Source: Balamuthia mandrillaris
Taxonomy: Eukaryota; Discosea; Longamoebia; Balamuthiidae
Direction of reading: 5' to 3'
Assembly: GCA_031835245.1 (NCBI GenBank)
Contig: JAVKOQ010000506.1
Coordinates: 1-31,859, forward strand
DNA length: 31,859 nucleotides
The notes beneath the pieces were generated by a model, which was not told the DNA's origin, did not search any database, and saw only the letters and a list, made by a program, of their open reading frames with translations. Of this stretch, positions 1 through 9,705 are shown in pieces. Each line of letters opens with the position of its first letter. Position 1 is the stretch's first letter. A program made the translations under genes and the position numbers.

Positions 1-1944
1 CCCATGGTGGTCAGCCCTCCGTCTGAAGTAAATACAGAGCAAAGCAAAACCTTTCTAAGGTTTTGTAGACAAAAGGTCCGTCCGTTTATCATTATCTATT
101 TGTTTGTTTGTTTGTTTGTTTGTTTGTTTGTTTGTTTGTTTGTTTGTTTGTTTGTTTGTTTGTTTGTTTGTTTGTTTGTTTGTTTGGGTTGGTTGCTTGG
201 TTGTTCAATTAGTGGTTGGAAGGAAAGTACTAACTCTCTCTTGCTCACTTTGGATGGCTGCAGGCCCAGAACGAGGGAATCATCCAGGAATTGGGTGATA
301 TCGTGGCCAATGGCTTACGCTGCCATGGCAGCATCGTTGAAGGACCTTGGATCGTCAACGGTCTGGAAAATCCACGGTGGAAGTGGCTGGCGCAATCCAT
401 TCGCAAAGGTCATTGGGATGTGTTGCATCAAGCCGCTCTTGGTCTTGATCGTGGCAAAGAAGTCTTGCCGCCGATGGATTCATCACAACAACAACAACCG
501 TTGGATGCTACTTCCTCCCAATCTAGCAGTAGCAGCAGCAGCAGCAGCAGGTTTTATGAGACACCAACTGGAAGTTGGATCCGTAACCTCATTAACGCTG
601 CAGTGTATAGCATTCTGAAGGAGGTGCCCTCCTCGGATGAACGGCGCAACCGCAAAGGACGCGTTTTTCAGGGTTCCTTCACCCGGGAAGAACTGTTGTT
701 AGTATATAGACAACTCCCTCTTGGCCTGCAGAAACTTTTTATGTTATTACGGGCCAAAACTATCCAGTATGTTGCTTCTCTTTTGCTTGGTTGCTTGCTT
801 GCATGCAATGCAAGACATGTTATCCTTGCCGCCTCTCTATATTCCCTTTGCTTGTTTACTCACTCACTCGCCCCCTTGCGTGCTTGCTCATAGTGATAGC
901 GCAACACACGAGGAGAATACCCGTTTGCCACCGCTGCGCCAAGAATGGTTGAACGAGTCATCTTTGGCAGATGCCCTAATGTCATCTATCCCCTCAAAGC
1001 CAACAACCAGCAGCCATCGAACCAAAGTGCAACAAGAGATGATATCAGAAGGAGGAGAAGAGGAGGAGGAAGAAGAAGAGGAAGAAGGTGAAGAGCAACA
1101 ACAACAACAACAACAACAACAACAAGAAGCAGTAGTGATGGAGGAAGATCCAGAAGCCTTCTTACATCCCCCATTGGACCGCCAGCAATTAGAGCAGGCA
1201 GCCCGAATGGAAGCAATGGTAGAGAAGCAGTATTCTGCCAAGGAAAAGTTGTTCCAATACCGTATGAAGCTAACCCATTATTGTCCTCCCTTTACGGTGC
1301 AAGAAGCCTTGGCAGAGAACGCGTTGAACTTTGCCAGTCTGAAATCCTTGAAAGGCATGCGCATTTCTACCAGCATCAACCTTTCTGGACCTTTGGAGGA
1401 TGTCAAGCGGTTGATGCTTGCTGTTCGTCGCTGCTTGGTGAAGGAAGCGCAACAACATAATACTCCGCTGGAGTTGGATCCTTTGGATAGAAAGCTCTGG
1501 AAGACACGCATTCGTCATCCGGTTCGTTCTCAACTGGAGCGAGTGTGGCCGCACATCACACTGGAAAAATCCAGGAAACCTGAGCGACGGCAAAGCAAAA
1601 GCAAAAGCAAAAGCAGCAGCAGCAGCAGCAGCAGCAGCAAAAGCAAGAACAAGAGTAAAGCTAGCAGCAGCTCTGCTACCGCAAACATGCCAGCAGACCC
1701 GTTATACAATGCAGCTGCTATTGTGCATGTAAAGGACTTGCCTGAGCTGGATGCTATATCACCACTCGCGGCTGATTGGTAAGTTGTTTGTTTATTTGTT
1801 TGTTTGTTTGTTTGTTTGTTTGTTTCATAGGAAAGGAACAACTCACCACTCACTACCAACCTCCTCCCACTTACTTTCCTTTTAACATTTTCTCTTTCTT
1901 TCTCTCTCTTTTTCTTTTTCTTTGTTTCTCTTTCTTTCTCTCTT

Positions 1945-1988
<44 letters not shown>

Positions 1989-3672
1989 TCTCTTTCTCTC
2001 TCTGTCATTCTCCAGGGATTTACAATATGTGGATCAATTGGATAACAAAACATGGCAGCCTATCCATACCACCTCTACCCAAGTCGGCAATACAGAAATG
2101 AAGAGGGAAAAGCATCGTGCCAAACGCCATTCTGTTAGGCACCAAAAAGCCATGGACAAGCTGGCTCAGAAGAGCAGTGAGCTGCAGCAAGATATCTCTG
2201 TTGATGCCAGCCCCTGTATTGACTTGACAGAGTTTTTTGGGCCTGACCTTCGCTCTTTTGCTGCTGTAGACCAGAGTAGTTTGGATGATGCGGAGTTTAG
2301 TCTCGATGATGGCAGTATCCTGGGTGGAGGTGGTGGTGGTGGTGGTGGTGGTGGTGCGGTGATGATAGTGGAAATGCTACCTCAGCTGGTGTGTTCGCAG
2401 ACACAATGGACCTAGCAGCAACAGCAGAAACAGCGCAGCAAAAACCAAGCTCAACAAAGCGCCCAAGAGCTATGTCTTCCTCTGCTGCCTCTTCCTCTCC
2501 TGTGACAAGCAAGAAGCCACGGAAGGCAGATGATGATCAACAGTTGTTGAAAAAAAAGAAAAAAAAGCAGCAGCAGAAGCAGACACAGAAGGACAAGGAG
2601 AAGCAGAAGCAAAAGCAACAGCAGCAGAAAAAGAAGAAGGAGAAGGAAAAGGAGAAGCAAAAGCAGAAGCAACAGCAGCAGAAAAAGAAAGAGAAGGAAA
2701 AGGAACAAGAGAAGGAGAAGCAGAAACAACAGCAGAAAAAGAAACAAAAGAAGACTATGGCCACCGAGTCAGAGGAGTCCGAGGCCTCATCCGCATCAGA
2801 GGCATCAGATAAGTCGGAGGAGTTAGAGACCTCATCTGAGTCAGAGGCATCAGATAAGTCAGTAGAGTCAGGCAAGTCAGAGGAAGAGGAGGAAGAGGAA
2901 GAGGAAGAACCCAAGAGGACAGAGAAGCCTGCAACTTCCACCAAGTCTACTGCTCCTAGCATCAGCAGCAGCAGCAGCTCCTCAGATGATGATGATGATG
3001 ATGAGATGGCCAGTCTCATGAGCCTTGATATCACTAATGTAGCAGGTAAGAGGCGCTCACGTTTGGTGTTACTTACAACAACTCACATATGCACTAACCA
3101 CACTTGCATGCATGCATGCATGCATGCAGATACACGTGATGGTGCTGGAGATAGCAAAACAAAGTCAGATATCCCCAACAAGACAGCTCCTTCAACAGGT
3201 GCAATGGTGGATAAAGAGATTGATGATTCCATACTGATAGACGTGTTAGAATGTATGTATTTTTATTTTATGTGTCTATTCGAGTTTGGTTCTCTATCTG
3301 TCCGTCTGTCTGTCCATTCGTCCGTCAGTTTTTCTACTAGCTTTGTGTTTTGTCTTTGTTTTGTTGGTTTACTGGTTTTCTGTTTGTTTGTTTGATGTTT
3401 ATTTGTTTGTTTGTTTGTTTGTTTGGTTGTTCTCTTCCTCGTGGTGTTTTTTTTTTTGTTTTTGGGCTTTTCAGTTGCAATTCTATGCTTATGCAGTGGC
3501 GCTCCGTCGGAGCGGCAGCTTTTTAGCTCCAGTTTTGTTCTTATTATTATTTGTTTTTTTGTTGGTTGCCTTTTTGGTGTTAATTGTTTAGCGCTCCAGC
3601 GGAGCGCTATCTTTTTGGTGTTTGTTTACACTGTTATGCCTTTGTGATTTCTCATTCAAGCCTTACTGATTT

Positions 3673-3704
<32 letters not shown>

Positions 3705-3776
3705 CTAGTATCAAAAAAACCTGCTAATGACCCAGCAAAACAAGTAGCAGCAGCAGCAGCACAAAATGAAGATGAG

Positions 3777-3808
<32 letters not shown>

Positions 3809-4086
3809 AAAAGAAAAAGAAAAAGAAAAAGAAGAAAAGCAGCAGAAGCAGAAGCTGGCGAAAAAAAAGCAGAAAAACAGAAAGAAGAGGAAAAGACAAG
3901 TGCTACCAAGAGCCCTAGCAGCAAATCTACGCGCAAGGCTGCAGCTGCTGCTCAAAAGGCTATTGCTACTGCTGCTGCCAAATCATCTTTGCAAAGAGCT
4001 GCTGCTGCCGTGGCTGCCTCATCTAGCAGTAGTAGCAGCAGCAGAAAAGGAGCCACAACTCGTTCACAACGCCGTAACTCAGGCAG
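1..4086 (+). CDS. Multi-exon gene of unknown function (5' part of the YR-element unit?)
   Basis: I do not recognise this protein. A phase-consistent exon set is 1-75, 264-766, 894-1778, 2016-2294, 2369-3045, 3130-3252 and 3709-4086. The first exon is probably cut by the window edge. Donors include gtatgt (767, 3253) and gtaagt (1779). Conserved-looking, non-repetitive stretches are at 264-480 (Trp-rich), 560-766, 1160-1590 (charged, helical) and 2016-2290. The rest is poly-Gln, poly-Ser, poly-Glu and Lys/Gln-rich sequence, as in nuclear proteins. The intron 2295-2368 is inferred because it removes a frame break at a GGT repeat; the alternative is a one-base change there. Exon 3709-4086 is open in two frames. 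The frame that fits both splice phases is Leu-rich, while the other has more ordinary composition after an A8 run at about 3861. The unit can be joined in frame to the recombinase exons from 4685, so it may be the N-terminal half of one ~2190-aa protein. No second copy of this part exists in the window. Confidence 0.55.
99..186 (+). repeat. (TTTG)n microsatellite in first intron
   Basis: About 20 uninterrupted TTTG units inside the intron 76-263, whose ends are gtccgt and ctgcag. Confidence 0.9.
1791..2010 (+). repeat. TTTG and CT/TTTC microsatellites in intron 1779-2015
   Basis: TTTG units fill about 1791-1826. A polypyrimidine CT/CTTT repeat fills about 1890-2010 and probably serves as the polypyrimidine tract for the acceptor at 2014-2015. 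Confidence 0.85.
3253..3708 (+). other. Intron carrying two GC-rich hairpins
   Basis: Intron with a gtatgt donor and ctag acceptor. It includes TTTG and GTT repeats and two related short hairpins: 3500-3514 (CGCTCC-gtc-GGAGCG) and 3590-3608 (AGCGCTCC-agc-GGAGCGCT). Each is followed within a few bases by a run of five T. The GC-rich hairpins stand out from the T-rich intron around them. Confidence 0.55.
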
Positions 4087-4684
4087 GTGATCTCTTTCTC
4101 TTTTTAGTTAGTTATATTAGTTTGGTTGTTTGAGAGAAAGCTTGAGTTAGTTGGTTGATTGGTTGGTTGGTTGGTGGTAATAATACTGGTTAAACAATGG
4201 ATGGATGGATGGATGGATGGTAGAGTAGTGATGGTGATGATGATGATGATGATGGTAAGAGTTGTTAAGCATAGCATGGTGAGTAAGGGAGTGAGTAACA
4301 TGACAAACAAGCAAAAACAGTAGTAGTTAGTATTGTTGCAAATAATAATACTAATAGACAGACAACAAGAAATGTAAACAAACAAAGAATGAAAAGGCAA
4401 TTATAAAAATGAATCTCCTACTACTACTAGATGTAAAAGGGAGAAAGAAAGAAAAAAAGAAACGACAAGAAAGAAACGACAAGAAACAATCAAGAAAGGA
4501 AAGGAAAGGAAAAACAAAAACAAGTCTCCAAATAGTTCTCATTCTTTATTATTATCTATATCTTCATTCATCCATCAGACTAGACTTACTAACTTCGTGT
4601 TTCTTTTGTTTCCAACATTTGTCGTTTGTGTTTGTGTTTGTGTCTACAATTTACTTGTTTAACAACAACAACAACAACAAACAG
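4087..4684 (+). other. Long intron or inter-gene spacer with simple repeats
   Basis: This 598-bp stretch lies between the last exon of the unknown 5' unit and the first recombinase exon. It contains GGTT, ATGG and GAT repeats (4150-4260), an A/G-rich block (4435-4515) and CAA repeats before a plausible acceptor at 4683-4684. I see no convincing coding sequence. A gtgatc donor at 4087 with the 4684 acceptor keeps the frame (phase 1), but it is the longest and least certain intron proposed here. Confidence 0.4.
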
Positions 4685-5099
4685 AAGATAATATATCTAT
4701 TCCTGCTGTCTTTGACAAACCATCACTACTAAACAACAACAACAACAACAACAAAGAGGCAGCAATAGCAACAACAGTAACAGCAATAGAAGAGGATGAT
4801 GAAGTAACGATTGTCTCAATATCATCACCCTCATCCTCATCAACAACATCTTTCAATCATCACTTTGCTCCCTATCAGGCTCTCAACACTCGGTCATTCG
4901 TTCGCAAGCAGTTTTTGGATCATTATTTGTTAAAAACACCACCACCAGCAACTGTTGTTGCTTCTGCTCCTGTTATTGTTGTTGATAATCCTGCAGAGCT
5001 TTTTTCACCTCCTCCGTTTTCTGCATCACCCTTTTCATCCACTACCACTACCATCACCGCCACTTCATCATTTACTCAATCACAACCACAACAACAACG

Positions 5100-5144
<45 letters not shown>

Positions 5145-7699
5145 GCAACAACAACAACAATCTTTAGAAAGGATGACCTCTTCTTCTTCTTGTTCTTCTT
5201 CTTCTTTTTCTTCTTCTTCTTCTTCTGCTTGTTCTTCTTCTTCTTCTTCTGCTTGTTCCCCTTCTTCTCCTCCTCCTCCTTCTTCTTTTTCTTCTCTCCC
5301 TTTTTCTCCTCCTCCTTCTTCTTCTTCTTCTTCTTCTTCTTCTTTTTCTTCTTCTTCTTCAAATTCAGAGTCCTTTGTCTTTGAGAACAATGATGGTGAT
5401 GTTATGGATAGCAACGGTGATAGTAATTTATCAGTATCATCATCATCTTCATTAAGAGGAAGAAGAGGAGAAGTAGAAACAGAGGAAGATGCAAGAAGCA
5501 AAACAACAACCCCATCAACATTGATTGATTTGTTGTTGTTGACTGAAGACGAAAAAGAAGATGAAGAAGAACACAAAGAAGAAAAACAAGGAAAAAAGAG
5601 AAAAATAGAGAAACAACAAAATAGAGCTAGAACAAATGATGATAATGATGACGACGATACTACACATGGCAGCAGTAGTAGTAATGGTGGTGGTGGTGAT
5701 GGTGGAGGAAGACGTCTTTCTCGTGCTATCACATTGATGAACCGTTTGACAGAAGAGCGGTGGACAGAGTTGACGGCAGTGACGAGTCGATGGAGCCCTT
5801 CTACCCAACGTAAACATGCCTGGACTTTGGCCATCTGGGAAGCACATTGTGGGCATCATAAATGTTTGCCAGCTCTTCCTTTGAATCTCCAACGTCATAA
5901 CGTAGGAGCCTTTGTTCAATGGTTGATTTTGGATGTGGGTTATGCCTTGAGCTCTGTGCGCGATGTCATGATTGCCAGTCTTTATCGTTTGCATGATGAA
6001 AGTATCCAACAACAGCTTGACTCCCTTTCTGCATCCTCCTCCTTCTCCTCTTCTTCTTCCTCCTCCTCCTCTGTTTCCTCCATGATCTCTTCAACTTCAG
6101 CATCATCATCATGTACCACTTCTCTCCCACCTTCTCCTTTATCCAGAACCCTTCTTGGTGATGGTGTCACTCGAGCAGCAACAACAGGAGCGACAGGACG
6201 CACTACAGCATTGACAACAACCTCAGACCATGCTTACTTGTTGTTGCTAAAAAACCAAATGGATGCCATCAAAGATCAAGTCAAACAGGCCATTCGACAT
6301 TGCAAAAGAGCCAAACCTTCCTGTTCTAGCAAACAATTGTGCAAAGACGCATGTTTGTTAGATGATGTCTTACATATTATCGCATCCACTCCAGATGGAC
6401 TGGTGAGCAAAGCTGCTGAAGCCAGTTGTTGGTTACACAGTGTTTGTACTGGTGCCAGAGCCATTACAGCTGCAAACATTCGTTTGGGTGATATTGTGGC
6501 ATTTCGACCTAAACTTTCATCCTCCTCTTTTAACAACAACAACAACAACAACAACAATAATGACAACATCAGCTGCCATCACCAAGAGGATGTATTTTCT
6601 GCTCCTCCTCTTTATTTCCTTTCGTTGCGCCAACAAGTCACCAAAGGAATACCAAATCATTGGAATCATGTCGTTACATTTGAAGGTTATTTAACACCAC
6701 CACTACCACTACCATCATCATCATCGCGAGGATCATCTTCTTCACCATCACCATCACCATCATCACCACTTAGGACCGCTGCTGCTACGACCTCTACTGC
6801 TGTCACCACCCCTGCTGCCACCACATCAACAACATCAACACCAAGCATTTGTCTTGGAGATTTTATTTACTGGTTAAACAAGCATCTGTTATGCAAGCAT
6901 GGTTTGGATTTGCGCGAGTTTCACAACTGGCGCTTAACAGATACACAAAAACAAACATCATTATGGGGATGGTCACGCGATACTTTAAATGCCAAGTTGC
7001 AAGATCGGGCTGTTCGGGCTGGTTATCCTGAAGGATTGTTTTCCTTTCACTCCTTGCGTGCTGGCTTCCTTTGCACTGCCTTGATTTTGGAGGGACTGCA
7101 GGAAGGTCACAGTCAGAACAATGTACTGGATACTACTGCCCTTATCGCAGGTTGGGTACCTCGTGGTAGATCCCAGCAAGTCTACGTCAAGGATACATTA
7201 AAACGTGCTATTGTGGCCAATCGCTTGGTCAGCAATGTTACCACCACTCATCCTCATTCTTCTTCTTCTTCTTCTTCTTCTTCATCATCATCTTCATCCT
7301 CTGTTGCAACTACCACTGCTGATTATCATCCCCCTCGACATTGCGGTTCGTTACTGCTCATCTGATTTTTGTTTTTTCTTTTGTTTTTTCTTTGGCTGGG
7401 CTGGCTGCCTGACCAGCGTCAATAAATCACCACCACCACCACCACCACCACTATCACTTGATGGACTGACTTGCTCTCTTTTTGGTTCTTTTTATTCTCA
7501 CTCCCTTGTATACATACAGTTATTGCTCCAGAGCTAGTTACCAAAGAAGCATTTCACAATCTATCCCCAGATGCTTTGCAACAATCCAACTGGTCTGCAG
7601 ATACCAACTATCAGAGTTTTATTCATGCTGTTCGCCAACGGTTTGTTTGTTTGTGTTTGTTTGTTTGTTTTGTTTGCATAATATCCACCACCATCATCA

Positions 7700-7743
<44 letters not shown>

Positions 7744-8896
7744 TTATCTATCCAGTCAGTTTTTAGCTTGTTTGTTTGCTTGCTTGCATTCAAAAATGCA
7801 CCCTTAGACCTAGCGCTCAGCTAGAACGCACAGGTTTATTGTGACAGCAGCAACATTCATAGTCTAAACAATAATTGTTATAATTGGTCTTAGTTCATTT
7901 GTTCTTCTTTTAACATTCACTCACACTTTGTTTTTTGTCTCTTTTCCCTTTTTCTTTCTTTTCTTCTTTCTCTCTCTCACTTTCTCTTTCTTTCTTCTTC
8001 TTCTTTTACACTGCTTCTTTAGGTGGTTCATGAAACGAACAGATTTGCCAACCAAAGATCAACAAATACGATTTTATCGCTCCTTGTGGCTTGAATGTTG
8101 TACCGCTTGGGTAGAAAATCATCCAGATGAGTTTGACAAGGATGTGCTAGCTGAAGCTGCAGCCACCTATGAGGCCAAAAAAAAATCTCCTCTTCGTTGG
8201 CCCAATATTCATCGCCAGCTGTGCCGTCAACACATCTCTGGCATTCTGCAAAGCTTTTTCAGTGGCTTGAATGAGCTGGTGGATGAGTTTGTAGCTCCTG
8301 TACTTCCCAAGTTGGTCAACGGATCACCCATTCACAAAGCATTCCTCACCCCTCGTCAAGAGCAATCATCCTCCTCCCTTGCTTCTCTCGATGATGATGA
8401 TGATGATGACAAGAGTCCTGACTCAAAAAAACAAACACCACGACGACAACGACTTCGCAGAGCGCTTCAGCGACAACAATTGTTATCCAATCGACTCAAA
8501 TATCGGAAGAATGGCCATCGGCAACGGATCGCTTGGCAGGCACCAGAAATCCGTAGACTTGTCACTTGGCGCTTGCGTGATGGATGGTCTTGGTTGGAGA
8601 TTGCCAAACACTTGCCTACCCAACGTCGAACCAACAATGATTGCTATGATAAATGGCGCAATCTCCTCACAGAATTCTCCAACAATCTGGATGCTTTGAA
8701 GGCCAAATATTTGGTGGCCCATGATGAGGACTTTGACAAATCGGATGATGATGATGATAATGACAACACTTCCTCCCCATCATCATCTCCTACTTTTACT
8801 ACCACTACAGTTATATCCATCTTGGATGAAGAGGAAGAGACAGAGGAGAATGATGATGAAGATGATGATGATGATATTATGATTATATCTTGTTAG
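4685..8896 (+). CDS. Tyrosine recombinase with C-terminal Myb/SANT-like domain (Crypton-like transposase), copy 1
   Basis: Exons 4685-7345, 7520-7640 and 8023-8896 (stop TAG); phases agree and the introns recur in copy 2. After ~330 codons rich in Asn, Gln and Ser repeats comes a SAM-like core-binding domain (about 5730-6000), then the recombinase fold. I can see the first Arg in TGARAITAANIRLGDI (6457-6459), a Lys in QVTKGIPNHW (~6636), HSLR (7048-7059), Trp in AGWVPRG (~7154) and the nucleophile Tyr in QQVYVKD (7183-7185). This is the full R-K-HxxR-W-Y set of tyrosine recombinases. The last exon holds a Trp/charge-rich region and a Myb/SANT-like helix set (8520-8690, W-x(n)-W-S-W-L-E-I-A ... 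C-Y-D-K-W), a likely DNA-binding module, then an acidic tail. No reverse transcriptase is present, which argues against DIRS elements. The coding-looking frame continues upstream of any ATG to the acceptor at 4684, so the true start lies in an upstream exon. Family placement as Crypton-like is inference; a domesticated host recombinase is possible. Confidence 0.8.
5085..5363 (+). repeat. Coding CAA (poly-Gln) then TCT (poly-Ser) trinucleotide tract
   Basis: CAA/CAG units at 5085-5160 encode poly-Gln, and TCT/TCC units at 5180-5363 encode poly-Ser with interspersed Cys, Ala and Pro. Both stay in the recombinase reading frame. This region lies upstream of the point where copy 2 starts, so copy 2 gives no comparison for it. 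Confidence 0.85.
7701..7742 (+). repeat. (CTAT)n microsatellite in copy 1 intron
   Basis: About ten CTAT units inside the intron 7641-8022. The corresponding copy 2 intron (10729-11122) lacks the tract, so it changed after the copies separated. Confidence 0.85.
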
Positions 8897-8917
8897 ATTA
8901 TATAGGTATTTCTATAC

Positions 8918-9033
8918 GAAAATTGAAAAAATTGCTACTTTGACCCACTTTATCCGTTAGACTTATAGACTTAGAGTTTTATAGAATGGACCATGGGGAG
9001 TTGAATGCCGTAGGTTCTGAGTACCCGCCCCTA
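8918..9033 (+). repeat. Shared 3' flank of element copy 1
   Basis: The sequence from the AAAATTGAAAAAATTG segment to GTACCCGCCCCTA is repeated almost base for base at 12015-12131 after copy 2. The two copies stop matching immediately after CCCCTA. That makes this the best candidate for the 3' terminus of the element. Confidence 0.75.
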
Positions 9034-9042
9034 ACCCTAACC
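9029..9042 (+). repeat. Interstitial telomere-like tract (CCCTAA)2CC
   Basis: Two full CCCTAA units plus CC sit exactly between the 3' end of copy 1 and the truncated start of copy 2. CCCTAA is the C-strand of the common TTAGGG telomere repeat. The orientation is that of a left chromosome end reading into copy 2. The tract is short, so chance cannot be excluded, but its position at the junction makes that less likely. Confidence 0.6.
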
Positions 9043-9100
9043 AACATTGATAGATTTGTTGTTGTTGACTGAAGACAAAGAAGAAGATGAAGAAGAACAC

Positions 9101-9279
9101 TGTCTTAACTTACCAAGAAAAAAGTAAGCCGATATCGCCAAGTGTGATAAGGCCGGTAGGGGAACAGCCTAACAGACACCAACTCGATGGGCTGAGGAAA
9201 AGACCTTTAATAGAATGAAAGAAAGAAATATATATACAAGGAGAGATAGGGATAGGTATTATGGGAGAGTGGTATAACA
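9101..9279. mobile_element. 179-bp insertion in copy 2, solo-LTR-like fossil
   Basis: This block is absent from the matching place in copy 1 (after 5574). It begins TGTCTT and ends ATAACA, giving TG...CA ends, and is flanked by ACAC on both sides (9097-9100 and 9280-9283), a 4-bp target duplication. It contains an A/T-rich ATATATATA stretch near 9230. Size, termini and flanks suit a solo LTR. A small non-autonomous element is the alternative. It must be younger than the duplication that made copy 2. Confidence 0.4.
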
Positions 9280-9283
9280 ACAC

Positions 9284-9660
9284 AAAGAAGAAAAACAAGG
9301 AAAAAAGAGAAAAATAGAGAAACAACAAAATAGAGCTAGAACAAATGATGATAATGATGACGATGATACTACACATGGCAGCAGTAGTAGTAATGGTGGT
9401 GGTGGTAATGGTGGAGGAAGACGTCTTTCTCGTACTATCACATTGATGAACCGTTTGACAGAAGAGCGGTGGACAGAGTTGACGGCAGTGACGAGTCAAT
9501 GGAGCCCTTCTACCCAACGTAAACATGCCTGGACTTTGGCCATCTGGGAAGCACATTGTGCGCATCATAAATGTTTGCCAACTCTTCCTTTGAATCTCCA
9601 ACGTCATAACGTTTGGGTGATATTGTGGCATTTCGACCTAAACTTTCATCCTCCTCTTCC

Positions 9661-9705
<45 letters not shown>

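Noticed and set aside
2315-2370. Frame change at a GGT repeat in the 5' unknown gene
   Set aside because: A 74-nt intron 2295-2368 restores the frame; a repeat-length change stays possible but is not needed.
5072-5834. Long minus-strand open frames rich in Glu, Lys and Cys opposite the recombinase exon
   Set aside because: They are complements of TCT, CAA and similar coding repeats with no conserved domain; the + strand frame has a clear recombinase fold.
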